Part shown: positions 32,870-43,983 of the stretch, one piece after another
Position numbering within the stretch: position 1 is the stretch's first letter
Layout of the letters: every line of letters starts with the position of its first letter
DNA from: Linyphia triangularis
Taxonomy: Eukaryota > Arthropoda > Arachnida > Araneae > Linyphiidae
Assembly (NCBI GenBank): GCA_963978545.1
Contig: OZ021727.1
Location: 48,087,385-48,151,384, forward strand
DNA length: 64,000 nt
Reading direction: 5' to 3'
Program-made: the position numbers and the translations under genes
The notes under the pieces: model-generated
What the model was told of the DNA's origin: nothing
The model's input: only the letters and a program-made list of their open reading frames with translations
Databases searched by the model: none

Positions 32870-33319
32870 CTCAACTCAACAACTATCAAAAAAGCAAACT
32901 GTACTTTCAAATCATCAATTAGAGAGAAAATTGAATGGAAAAGCTTCAAAATCAGATTGCAAAAATATTGGGAAAACAAAATTATCTTCGAAACTCAAAT
33001 AAAATCTGGTTCCAAACGATTAAACAAAACTCTATCACATCTTATTTATTTCAGAGAATACAATAACTTTATGGAGGTATTGAACAAACGTTTATTCGTA
33101 AAAAAAAAAAGTGTTTTTCAACGTTTTAACTACTTCCGTCGCTTATACTTTCTTCCACGAGATATATTTTTACAAAACTATATTGTAGTAGTTTGGAAAT
33201 TTCTTTGTGTAAGAACTGCACGAGTACTATTCTATGAACTCCAGAAGATCATTAGAAAAATATCTGAACTACGATCTTATGCGATCGCTAAAGTTAAAAA
33301 AAGGAACCATTATCAGTAG
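32870..33319 (+). CDS. Unidentified open frame, 149 codons, no clear start
   Basis: The frame is open from just after a TAA at 32867 to TAG at 33317-33319. There is no ATG in the first 70 codons; the first in-frame Met is in YNNFMEVLNKR near 33070. The protein would be very basic, with aromatic-rich stretches (FNYFRRLYFLPRDIF, YIVVVWKFLCVRTARVLFYEL) and a Lys/Arg-rich end (AIAKVKKRNHYQ). Such length is unusual in AT-rich DNA, but Lys, Asn, Phe and Ile codons are AT-rich, so chance openness is possible. I recognise no family. It may be an exon, a mobile-element fragment, or not coding. Confidence 0.25.
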   Translation, partial: LNSTTIKKANCTFKSSIREKIEWKSFKIRLQKYWENKIIFETQIKSGSKRLNKTLSHLIYFREYNNFMEVLNKRLFVKKKSVFQRFNYFRRLYFLPRDIFLQNYIVVVWKFLCVRTARVLFYELQKIIRKISELRSYAIAKVKKRNHYQ

Positions 33320-36300
33320 GTCTTTCAAGAGCAAACTACATCGGAAAGTTCCACAAAAAATAAACTGAAAATCGACGCATGACTATCTATTTTTTATTGT
33401 TAAATTATAATTAAGTATTGGTGTTGTATTCAACGTTTCGTAAAACTGAACTTTTTTTATATGCTAATAATTTTATGCCTTTTAAAGAAGATATTTGGTA
33501 CGATATGAAGGTAATTATGTGAAGAAAATGTAAAATTATGTTTCCTGAAAGTGAAGTTTTTATAAAAATGTAGTAACAATTTAGAATAATAATTCTGACC
33601 AAACATAATTAAGAATATAAAAATAATCCTGTGCAATTCACTTACATTAATAAAATTTAATCCAATTCCATTTAAATGTATGTTTGCTTAGGATCTACAG
33701 AACCAATTTGTATCAGGTTTATTTTTATAGATGTGCAGTTTGATTGAATGGGTTGACTACTGCAGATGATCGAGAACACAATTTTGAAACCTAACCATAA
33801 CCCTACCCACTATCACTCCATTATTACAAAAAATTTCATTTTTATCTTCTACATTATATCAATATAGCGAAAAGGTTATAGAAAGGCTATGCTCTATTAT
33901 CCTTCCATCTGTTAGTCAAAGGTAGGGATCAGAAAACTTTTCTGAGCTAAAAGCCAAACATTCAAGAATCAGAATTGTAAAATTTTAAAAATCCGCAAAA
34001 TAAATATAAATAGAACCAAGATGTGTTTTTAACAATAAGCATTTTTATGATATAAAAATCATGGTAGAGGAAATGGTCGGGAGCCCATTTTTGTTTGGGA
34101 TGAACTCATACAATTCAGTTCATTCTTTCTTAAATTCACGATTTTACTCATCTATTTTTCTCTTCTTTCTGGTCGAAGTCGAGGCTATATTTTTCCAAAA
34201 TAGTATATTAAAAGAAAAAGTAAAGGACAAAGGTGTTTTAATGGACAAGAAACGAGAAAAGTTTACACGAAAGTGCTATATACCTCAGTTAGATAAGAGA
34301 GAACAACTAACATCAACATAAGCTGGATGCAGTTGAGACTGTGGCGCATGATGGGCACATTCTTCATGGGAGATTCTGATTGTTCCATATTTCAACTGAA
34401 AAGATGCCAGGAGGTGCCATGGATTCGGATTTTAAATTGAACTTGAGAACACTATTATTCAGTCCTGCATTAAAAGAAAAGATTAAAAAAAAAAAATTCA
34501 AGCGGGAAAGATATTGAAAGCGTACAGCATAGCATATATGACTGTGAACTGTAGGACGGAATAAGAAAACAAGATTTCAAACGTATTTTCGTCAGTATGA
34601 ATTTAATGAAATTAATAAAAGATGAAAGAATAAGGAATGGAATGAAAAAGATGTTGGAAGATATACTTATAGAAGAGAGAAATTGTTGGAAGGAATGCAG
34701 AATCCACTTAAGCTATGGAATATTTAGCTCGGAATGTTGTCTTATTAATTGCTGTTGCTTGATAGCTTATTAAACGTACTCGATAAAAATTAAACTGAAT
34801 CTCAATTGCTTAAAATTGAAAATATTTATTCCTACTAATATTTGGATCTATACATGTCAAATTGTCAATAACGTTTGTAAAGTGATCTTGGTACAAACAC
34901 GTTTATCTTCTAATTCAACTTTGCAATTTGTAATAAAAGAGCCATGTCACCACAAAGAGACTCCTGGGTGTGACCGACGTGGATTCCAAGACGAGTTTGG
35001 GTCGCAATGCTAGAGTTGGCTGCTCAAAATGGCACTCAGACCAGGGGACGATTGAGTGATTTAGCCAAACTGCGTAGCACTTGGACGAGTGGAGTTCGTT
35101 CCGTTCGAGACGGGTTTTCGCCGGGCTGGGCTGGTCCACCGAGAGGATAGTGGCGATCCGAGCAGGGTTGCTTTTAGCTGTGATAAGTCAAGAATGTTTG
35201 TCGGATGGCTTTGGACTGGATGGTACTCAATATTGTTAACAGACCATCCCACTCATCTCTCTGTGTTTTATCAAGTTTTCCTTATTTCTCGGGTTTGAGA
35301 TTACTCAGTAAGTTTATAAGGGGTTACTCAAACAAAGCTCAAATTTATTACCATTTATTGCTTTATCAGTTTATTTTTAGGTTCAGTTATATATAATGTG
35401 ACCAGATTTTTCTGACTAAAAATTAGAACACGTCTCTGCCAATGGGGAAGGGGTCATTTTTTGTTTTTTTGCCTATCATATATATGGAGCACATTCTATG
35501 TAACGGAAAAGTGGGACAGTTTGGTGGGATATTCGAGCAACAGGAGATCAAGGTGAAAGGCAGGAGTTTCCTGCCAAAATCAGAACGTTTGGTCATATTA
35601 GTTATTTAGAACTTAAAAAAAAAAACGCAAATATCCATGGGAAGAGCCACGGGCTAAGATAGACATTTCAAGACAAAAATACATTTGCTGCAGGCAATTT
35701 AAATGTGATATAAAAGGTCTCGTCAAGACAAGTTTTTATACCAAAATTGGAATAGAAATTATTACCAGAAATCACATATAAGTTTGAAAATTTCTTTTGA
35801 TAGGATTAGTAGAATTACAAGCAGTTTAACCAAAAGTTCTAACTGGTTCTTTGAAATTTAACCAGAATAAAAGTTCATTAGTAACTCAATGTGAAGTCCA
35901 AATAGAGTTGTCACATTTCCAAAGTTTATTGCCAAACTCCTTGTTCCCCAAACTTTGAATTTTTATTTAAAAATATAGCACTAATATTTCAAGGTTTTCA
36001 TTATCATATGTTCCCATGAAATATGCATATTTAAAATAATACTTTGACGCCAAATTATTTATGCTTTGTATATAGGTCTAAAGAATGGATATAGAAAAGT
36101 GCAAATACAAAAATTAATAGTTCTGCGCTGTTCCGTTAGTGGCATCACAGTAGTTGAGAGCGTATTGGTTTTCAGAAAAGACTTTGAGCAAGACTTTGGC
36201 CGCACAAGGATTGAGGATAGAACTGTATTAAAAGTTGATTTCTTCACTGGTTTTCAGGACATCTTGAAAACTGGATTGAAATGCGATTGATACAGTCTCA

Positions 36301-36776
36301 GCTGCTCAAATATTGGCAAATAGATTAGTTTAGTTTAGTAAAATTAACAGAACCTGAACGCGCATCTTATTATAAAGTTAGCAGTATAGGCCATCATCTA
36401 ATGACGCTACATTGGTGAGCAAGATGTGATGTGAACACGCAATCTTCTGAACAATCGCTACAGTTTCCTCCTTTACAGTTTACAAATAAAAGAGTTACTT
36501 CCCATATGAAGAAACTAAAAAAATTGTGCGATTTCCTTTTGCACATTTAATTGTGATTATTATACAAACAAATAAGCTGTTTGGCAAAGATATATAAAAA
36601 TATATTCAATTTATGAAAGCTACATTGGTTTAATTATTTCCAATCAGCTGAGACTTTGAGTTATCGTATTACTTTTGCCTACTATCAAAATATTTTATTC
36701 GCAGTCATTTTTTTACAATTAAATAAATTCGTTTTAAATAACTAGAAGTTCTTGTGGAAAAGGTCCCTATTTCAAA
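33320..36776. other. AT-rich DNA with a GC-rich patch
   Basis: No gene was recognised. A patch at about 34935-35215 is much richer in GC (AAAGAGACTCCTGGGTGTG, then TTCGAGACGGGTTTTCGCC) and is open in several frames on both strands without a recognisable motif. It may be a fragment of a foreign repeat. Other open frames here (34061-34321 and 36066-36290, plus) show no recognisable motif. Confidence 0.4.
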
Positions 36777-36983
36777 GGTAGACATAAATTAGTTGGGCAA
36801 TGGAGTCCCAATGGAGCTGTATAACTCAAGATTACTACCCATAATAAACCTTCCCTTTTGTTCAAACATAATGTTATAGGGGGCATAAATTAGTTGGATC
36901 AAAAGAAGGGTTTATTATTCACAGCTATATAGCGTTATACAGCCCCATTGGGATTCCGTACCCCAACTAATTTGTTTCTACGC
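36777..36983. mobile_element. Palindromic MITE, family M, copy 2
   Basis: It opens with TAGACATAAATTAGTTGGGC and closes with the complement CCCCAACTAATTTGTTTCTA. The arms are about 85 bases, pairing AATGGAGCTGTATAAC with GTTATACAGCCCCATT. A third, internal CATAAATTAGTTGG lies at about 36886. The layout is the same as at 22981-23176. Confidence 0.88.
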
Positions 36984-37147
36984 TGTAAAATATTTATTGC
37001 AAGTGTCATTTTTATACAGTGTAGTGAACTGAGAGGTTTTATTTCAAATCAAAAAAGTATAAAGCTACAAAAGTTCAATTTATTATTGTTCAGTTATTGG
37101 TACAGTATTTATACCAAACTCATAATCTCTTTTTTTCTCATTTGTAA

Positions 37148-37180
37148 TGAAAGTATAGCATTTGGTCAAAAAAAGAATTC

Positions 37181-37214
<34 letters not shown>

Positions 37215-37669
37215 ATTTCTCCAAGTTTTGGAACTCCCGGACTTCAAAAAAGTAGTCTAGAAACAATGTATGTCTGTGCGAACGTGGTCATCATAACTTT
37301 CGAACAAACTGACCTACAATGTTCAAATTTGAAGTGTGGGGTAGTGGTGGCCATTGAATCAACCACTAGGGTTTTCATCAAAATCACGCCATGCGCGTAA
37401 GGTTGAAATAATGAAAAATCACGAGGGAAAAAATCATGTTTTTCTGCAATTACTAAAAAACGGCTTAAACGATTTTGATTAAAATATCTGTGGTTATGAC
37501 TCTAAGGTCTAATCATCCCCACCTTCGAAAATCCCATTGAAATGAGATAAAAGCGTAAAAAGTTGAAAAACGAGTGCCTGTAACACAGAGCTCTCTGCCC
37601 TTGAGATTTTTTTCTGTTACACGCACAAGAAAGGACAATGTAATGTCTATCGAATAACATCGCTATCTA

Positions 37670-37701
<32 letters not shown>

Positions 37702-37850
37702 GTTAATAATTACTGTCTAAAATATTGCCAAATTGGCCACTTTCATTTAAATGAGTGAAAATATTGAAACTGTAACTAACATTATAAATTTTAATGTGAT
37801 GTCCAATATTATAGTGTAATTGAAAGTTGTGTGATGTTCCACACCTCTAA
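37148..37850 (+). repeat. Repeat family R, copy 3
   Basis: It starts within the 5' part (AATGAAAGTATAGCATTTGG), followed by a long T run at about 37181-37212. Then come TTTGGAACTCCCGGACTTC, GTGGTCATCATAACTTTCGA, GGTTTTCATCAAAATCACGC, and the end GTGATGTTCCACACCTCTAA. An ATT microsatellite at about 37677-37700 is internal to this copy. The terminal CTAG has become CTAA, still a Helitron-like CTRR. Confidence 0.8.
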
Positions 37851-38587
37851 TTCATTTAATTCTTCTTTTTTTGTTTGTATAAACTATTCATTGTGTAGGT
37901 TTATCACTGAGGACGCAAGGTAAGCATCACTATTTTTAAACACTAGTCGTTTTTTTTTTAAATATTTTACTATGTTTCTTTTTGTCCAAGTCGATCTTGT
38001 GTAATTTTAATGTTTATTTTATCTTATTGCCATCAAACGTTATTTCGTTCTTGTATTGCGATAATCGTAAATACATGTATTTCATACTCATTATGGTATA
38101 AAGTTAATGATGATTACAAGGCATCAAAACAAGTAATAAATGATCGTCTGGTGCATCTTCATACATATCAAAAATACTTTACACATATTAACATTATCGC
38201 TTTTTATTTAATGAATTATTGTCTTAATCTAATGCCTGTTTTTGGGGGCTTTTTGTCCGTGTATCAATATATTATATGAAAGATCCTAACTATCAAGTTT
38301 AAGAATTGTTTGACTGTTAAACTTTGGAATATATATAATGATTTATTATATCGAAATGAAAGGAAACAGTAAATAGTAATAACTTCTTCTATGGACATCT
38401 ATTAATTTGGTAAATAACAACTTCAAACTTAATTCTTTAAATATCATATTTTAAAATAATGTTTTATATTCCTGATTTTTTCATCGTATTTTGATTTTAC
38501 AAGCTATCAAGTTTAATATTAACATACAACGTTTTATATTATCATATTTATCTTTAATTTTCATATTCTTAATTTTCCTATTGAATC

Positions 38588-38660
38588 TTTATATTCTTAG
38601 ATTTACCTTTTTATATTCTTAGATTTACCTTTTTATATTCTTAGATTTACCATTTTATTT
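38588..38660. repeat. Tandem repeat, period 22
   Basis: TATATTCTTAGATTTACCTTTT occurs about three times; the word ATTCTTAG recurs at 38593, 38615 and 38637. Confidence 0.9.
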
Positions 38661-38850
38661 TTATATTCTTATATTATCTTTTACATTTTACATTCTTGGA
38701 TTTTAAGTTGATTCATGGTAACTGATAAAAACATAAACTAATTTAATTTTTTTTTATATATGTTTAGGGACCAAAATCTATCATTTTACTTTGATTACTT
38801 TATCAATTTACTTAAGAAAATTTAATCCAAAAAATTCTAAAATAACACAT

Positions 38851-39035
38851 GCCGACCAAACGGTATAGTGGTTAGCGTGCTAGCTTCTAGACCGCGAGGT
38901 TGCGGGTTCGAGTCCCGTGTTGGCATGGATGTTTGTAAATGTATGTTGGCTTGTCTAATGACGAAATGTTTCGGCGCATTATAGCCCTCGTGTTTCTGAC
39001 GGCGCCAGATAATCTGAATACAACCAACCAACCAA
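38851..39035 (+). mobile_element. tRNA-derived SINE, family A, full length
   Basis: A 185-base copy has a complete tRNA-like head: GGTATAGTGGTTAGCG (A box) and GGTTCGAGTCC (B box). The body is followed by an ACAACCAACCAACC tail. A 14-base target duplication, CTAAAATAACACAT, flanks it at 38837-38850 and 39036-39049. It is the best-preserved copy here and the most useful for defining the family. Confidence 0.95.
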
Positions 39036-39049
39036 CTAAAATAACACAT

Positions 39050-42010
39050 ATTTCATTAAAAAAAATTAGTTAAGTAATATAAAGACAAACGCAAGTAAAC
39101 GTTTTGTTTATTTGAGGACACATAATATTAAATTCACTAAAAACTGTAAAGATTTTACATATTACAATCAGCCAACAATACATTAACATTATAAAAAGCA
39201 ATTGTAAATGAGTCTTGAAATGAAAACATATATTGATAGAGATAATCAAGCGGCAACATTCATTATAAGAAATATAGATAACTGAGCAGAAATAATCATA
39301 ACATCGTTTTTCATTTCATTATGGCAGTGTTAAGAATACTAGCAGGATATTTGAACTGGTATCAAATACTATTGGTCCCAAACGAAAATGTAATAGTATA
39401 TTAATTGTTCCAATTTATATTTACTTTATAAATGTATTTTAAATAAATTGGTGAAAAGTTTGCTTAAATGTAAACTATTAATTAAATGTATTTATTTATT
39501 TTTTAATTAAATCATCGATAATAAAATTTTTATTAAATATCTGTAATGGTATAAACACCGCGTATCCCTGCATTCATTCTATATATGTTACCTTTAAATT
39601 AAAAAAAAAATCTCAAATTCAATTCTTCTGTAATTTATGAGGAATTTTAAAATTCATCTTATGATGATTATTATCAATTTCAGACAGAATTCTTATAATG
39701 TCATAAATTAATATTAAATTGTAGGAATACTGTTTTCAAATTTCAACGTATAGCTCATTGGAAATAGCAGCTACAAGGTTTTAGAATTCTAATATCAGAA
39801 TTTAATGAATCTAGAATTTAATGAAATTTCAGTGCAAATCTCATATTTAATATTCAGTTTTATTTTCTCCTGATAAGTAGATAATCACATTATGATTCTA
39901 ATATTTAAATTTTAATATTTTAAAATAATAAATACTTAATAAATTTTGTTACATTTTTATATTCTCAATTAGATTATATATAATTAAAATTGAATATTAT
40001 TCAAATTTTAAACTATTTTATTCATTTGCTGTACATAATTAAGCTATAATTGTTTGGTGTCATAAGAAGCTATAAATTTTACTAACATATTTCTAAAAAG
40101 TATATTTTTTCGATAAAATGGTGCCAAGTTATTTTATATTACAATTAACATATATTTATTTTAGAAAATATTAAGAGACAATTACATCAACAAATCAGAA
40201 ATAATTACATCAACAAAAATGTCATTTCATTTCCACAATTCATACTTCTGAACGTATGGTCAATAAATGGATGGAACATATGATCAACAAAATTATATAT
40301 AATTACATCACCGAAAATGTCATTTAATTTCCGTGATTCATACTTTTGAACGTATGGTCTTCACTACATAATGAAATAAAATATTATTTTTTAACTTGAT
40401 TTCTTAACTGTTTTTAGCTGTTAGGAAAAATTGGAACCTAGTTCATATTTTTTACTAATGTTTTGGATTTTCCAAAGATGCAAGTTTAATCAACTATCCT
40501 TTGAATTATTGCATTGATTCAATAAGCAGAATTTTTGCGAGTCGAAAATAGTCCTAATGTTCTCTAAATTAGCTCGTAAGTCTTTTTCTCATTAATTTGA
40601 AATATGAAATAAATGAGAAGCAATTGCACAAAAATCCTAGTTTCTCATTTATTCTTCATATAAACAAGAATAATTTTCTATTTCAATGGTTTTTATTATT
40701 ATTTTTTTAAATATATCTATTAATTATAAACCTTCATGTTCTAATGTCGCGATACTGAATTCCAGTTTGGAAAATGGCCGGAGTAAATGTAACATTTCTC
40801 AATATTTTTATGACTGAAATTTCCCTTGTAAAAAGCTGTAGAATAATCCAAAAGAAAATTTCTTACTAAAACTGCGTCATTTTATTTAGTAAAATGAACC
40901 AAACTATGATACTTTTCCTTTCACACTTTACGCAGCGGCTTAAGAGCACTTTTCTTCATCCTCCAAAGACTTTTAAGTCAAAATCTTTTCAACTTTTTCT
41001 CCCATGAAACAGTGGGTGTGTGTTTGTACATCATACACAAAATAACTTATCTCGGCAAAATTCCTTATGTACCTTGACGTATAGAATCACAGAAGCATTT
41101 ATTTGCACGCTACTATTCAAGGCCGTATTCGTATATAGTTACTTTTTCAGCTATTAACCTTTAAAATTTTACATTTTGTTGAATGAGATAATTACACAAA
41201 GTCACTAAATCATTGAAGTAATAATTTAAAATGATAATTGTAAAATATTGAGATCGTAAAACCTTTTCTACTAAAGAAAACCTTTTCTTTAAAAAAAAAA
41301 ATTTAGTTGTTGCAGTTGCAATATTTTTATATAGGTATATTATGCATACTTGTGTAAAATTTCATTTAAATATCAAGGATTGATAAACTTAAAAAAGAAA
41401 TTAAAAAAAAAAATATTGTTGTGCATTCAGAACTGGAAAGCTTTCTAGTTCAGACAAAAAAATTAGAAGAATCTCGCAATCATATAACCTCTTTTACAAT
41501 CATAATTTGAAATCGTAATTCATATTCAAAACACAACGTTTAAGTATAACATCCAGATCTTAGTTTTTACTATTTAATTTTTAAGGAAGGTTTCTTTTTC
41601 TATAATAATAATCTTATTATTTTAGAAACGAAAACGCTAAGTTATTTAAATTTAAAAGCTAATTTTCAAACAAAAAATACTTGTCTATGGCATAATAAAA
41701 AAGTCACCAACATATATATCACTTTCATTCTTATAAGCTTAGCTTATTTAATTTATAATCATAAACGGCCCTGAATGTACTTATCTCACAGAAGCACACA
41801 AAGCAAAAAAGCATGTGAAGAAGAAAAAAACACAACATAGTCATCAGTTGCAAAAGTTGTCTCATGTACTATTTGTGTCCATTCTAGAGGGACAGAACAG
41901 TGGAGGGGTTTTGTTTCTTTTCATAAGTGAGCTTTTCTATTGACTGATATGAAGCGGCGGATAAGGTTTGGCGAAAAAATAGTAGACTGCCAGATCAAAG
42001 ATCCAGTCTC
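39050..42010. other. AT-rich DNA including the probable stathmin 3' untranslated region
   Basis: No further gene was recognised. Directly below 42011 lies the 3' side of stathmin. A minus-strand AATAAA word at about 41097-41102 is the first obvious polyadenylation signal candidate, which would make a 3' UTR of about 0.9 kb. At 40187-40360 a diverged direct repeat occurs (TTACATCAACAAAAATGTCAT, then CTGAACGTATGGTC). Confidence 0.4.
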
Positions 42011-42097
42011 TTAGCCAGAGGACTCCACGGTTTGTTCTTGGGATCCTTCGATCAAATTCAGGTTTTTCGTTTGCCGAACTTCTTCGACATGTCGTTC
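42011..42097 (-). CDS. Stathmin terminal coding exon
   Basis: The acceptor is TTTTCTTTTATAG followed by GAACGACATGTC. The exon is phase 0 and has 29 codons including TAA at 42011-42013. It encodes ERHVEEVRQTKN, which continues the helix of the previous exon, then a short acidic tail ending QTVESSG. The tail is the least conserved part of the family. Confidence 0.9.
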   Translation of the reverse strand, partial: ERHVEEVRQTKNLNLIEGSQEQTVESSG

Positions 42098-43941
42098 CTA
42101 TAAAAGAAAAAAGGAACACTGAATTCGGAATTTATATTGATCATATACTAATAAGATGGATCCAATTATTATGTATTCTTAGTCCATGATATGCTCTTAG
42201 ATCTTAGATCATAAATAAATCGGTAGTGCGTGACTGAGGGGTTGACTATTACTAAGTCATCGTAAATAGTACCCACTGAGGAATAATAAAGTAAAAAATA
42301 TTAAGACGCTGAGCGCTTGCCATATGTAAGGAACATATAAAAGGGTGAAGGCGAAGCAGGAGCTCCTACTAAAGTAGTGTATAAGGTAGGGCATTGAAGG
42401 ATATGGAACATTTTTCATGCATGTAGCAATGAAATAAATAAAAAAATTAAAATATAAATACAAGTTAGAGACATAAATCATGAAATATTGCAACCGTTGC
42501 TTGGTGAATTCTATCCAGGACATAAATATGCCAACGAAAAAAAGCTGGTTACTTGGAATGTTAGAGACATTGATATCATTCTAGTTGATTAAAGAATGTC
42601 TTTATATTCTTGATTTAGAACTCAAAGAAATAAAAATTGGAACGATATTTATCTTATTTATATGAAATCGAATTGCTTCAAACAATAGACCTGTTCTCAA
42701 ACCTATCTCTGATTTCATTTCCTTCTTTGTTTTATTAAACATTTAACACCTTCTTTGCTCTTCATTCTTAAATATAATCTTTGAAATTAATCATTATTCT
42801 TTACATTGTATACCAATCGAAAGAATTTAGAACCCGTCTCAATGTTAAATGTACATGGTTCTACAAATAGAATTCACAGCAGGTACATTATTAATGGATC
42901 CTCATCCACATTAAAGTTTAAGAAAGCATACATTATTTCCTTAACGAGCATAATATCTTATAAGCATATTTATCTTATATACCAAAGAAAATAATAACTA
43001 AAAAAATAATATAATTGGAAACGTTTACATTCACAAGAATGAGCAATTAAACTGTTTCAAATCAACTTGCATGTTTTCAATGCACACTTTTCATTGCACA
43101 GTCTATATGTAAGATTTATATAAAGTAATTAATTGCTATATAACCTCTAAAGTACGTCAAAATTTAATAAACTTCCACTGTTAATAACTGTGGCTATTGT
43201 TAACGGTTATTGTTGAATTACCAAACTGCAAAAAGTAGCAGTAAAACATGTTCCTACATTTGCTAGTTTGTTTATAAATAACAAAGGAATTACAATAAAA
43301 CGTTGGATAGGAGATTAGCGTGACGTTACATGTCTATAGCATTAAGCTTTCATCTTTGATTGGGAATAGATGATGCCGCATTGTACCTCTAGCATCGTTC
43401 GTTTTGATGTTTTTATCCAGATGATTTAAAGAAATGAATTCTGAATTAGTTTTCTTCTACGCAGAAATACAAGACAAAAAGGCCTAAGAAAGGGATTTTA
43501 TTTGAAACATTTAAAGCATATTGGGTATATTGACCGGTAACAATCAAGTGTTTTTTAGAATGATAACAACACATTACTTTTGCATAAACCAATAAGAAAT
43601 ACTTTTAATAAATTAAAACATTATTAAATAGATCAAGGTTTTGAATAACAGTTGCAAATAACAATTATTGAGCAGATATTCAAAAACTTTGTTGGATGCT
43701 TTTTATTTTTTGCCGGATACTTTATTAACATTTTTTTTTTTTTTTTTTTTTAATAATGTTCATACTGAATAAACTTGATATTTATGATTCCTTAAATTGT
43801 CATATTTCCAAATAATGAAAAGTTTTTTACTTATATTTATTTTTTTGTCGAATTTTTTATTTGTGTTTATTACTTTCAATTCCCCATATGTATACATAGG
43901 GTAATGAAAGTATAGCATTCGGGCACACACAAAAAAAATTC

Positions 43942-43983
<42 letters not shown>

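Noticed and set aside
34915..35298. Overlapping open frames on both strands in a GC-rich patch
   Set aside because: Open frames on both strands follow from low stop-codon frequency in GC-rich sequence; no motif, start context or splice site decides for any of them.
38851..39035. A functional tRNA gene at the SINE head
   Set aside because: A and B boxes are present, but the sequence continues into a repeat body shared by other copies and is flanked by a 14-base target duplication, so it is a SINE.
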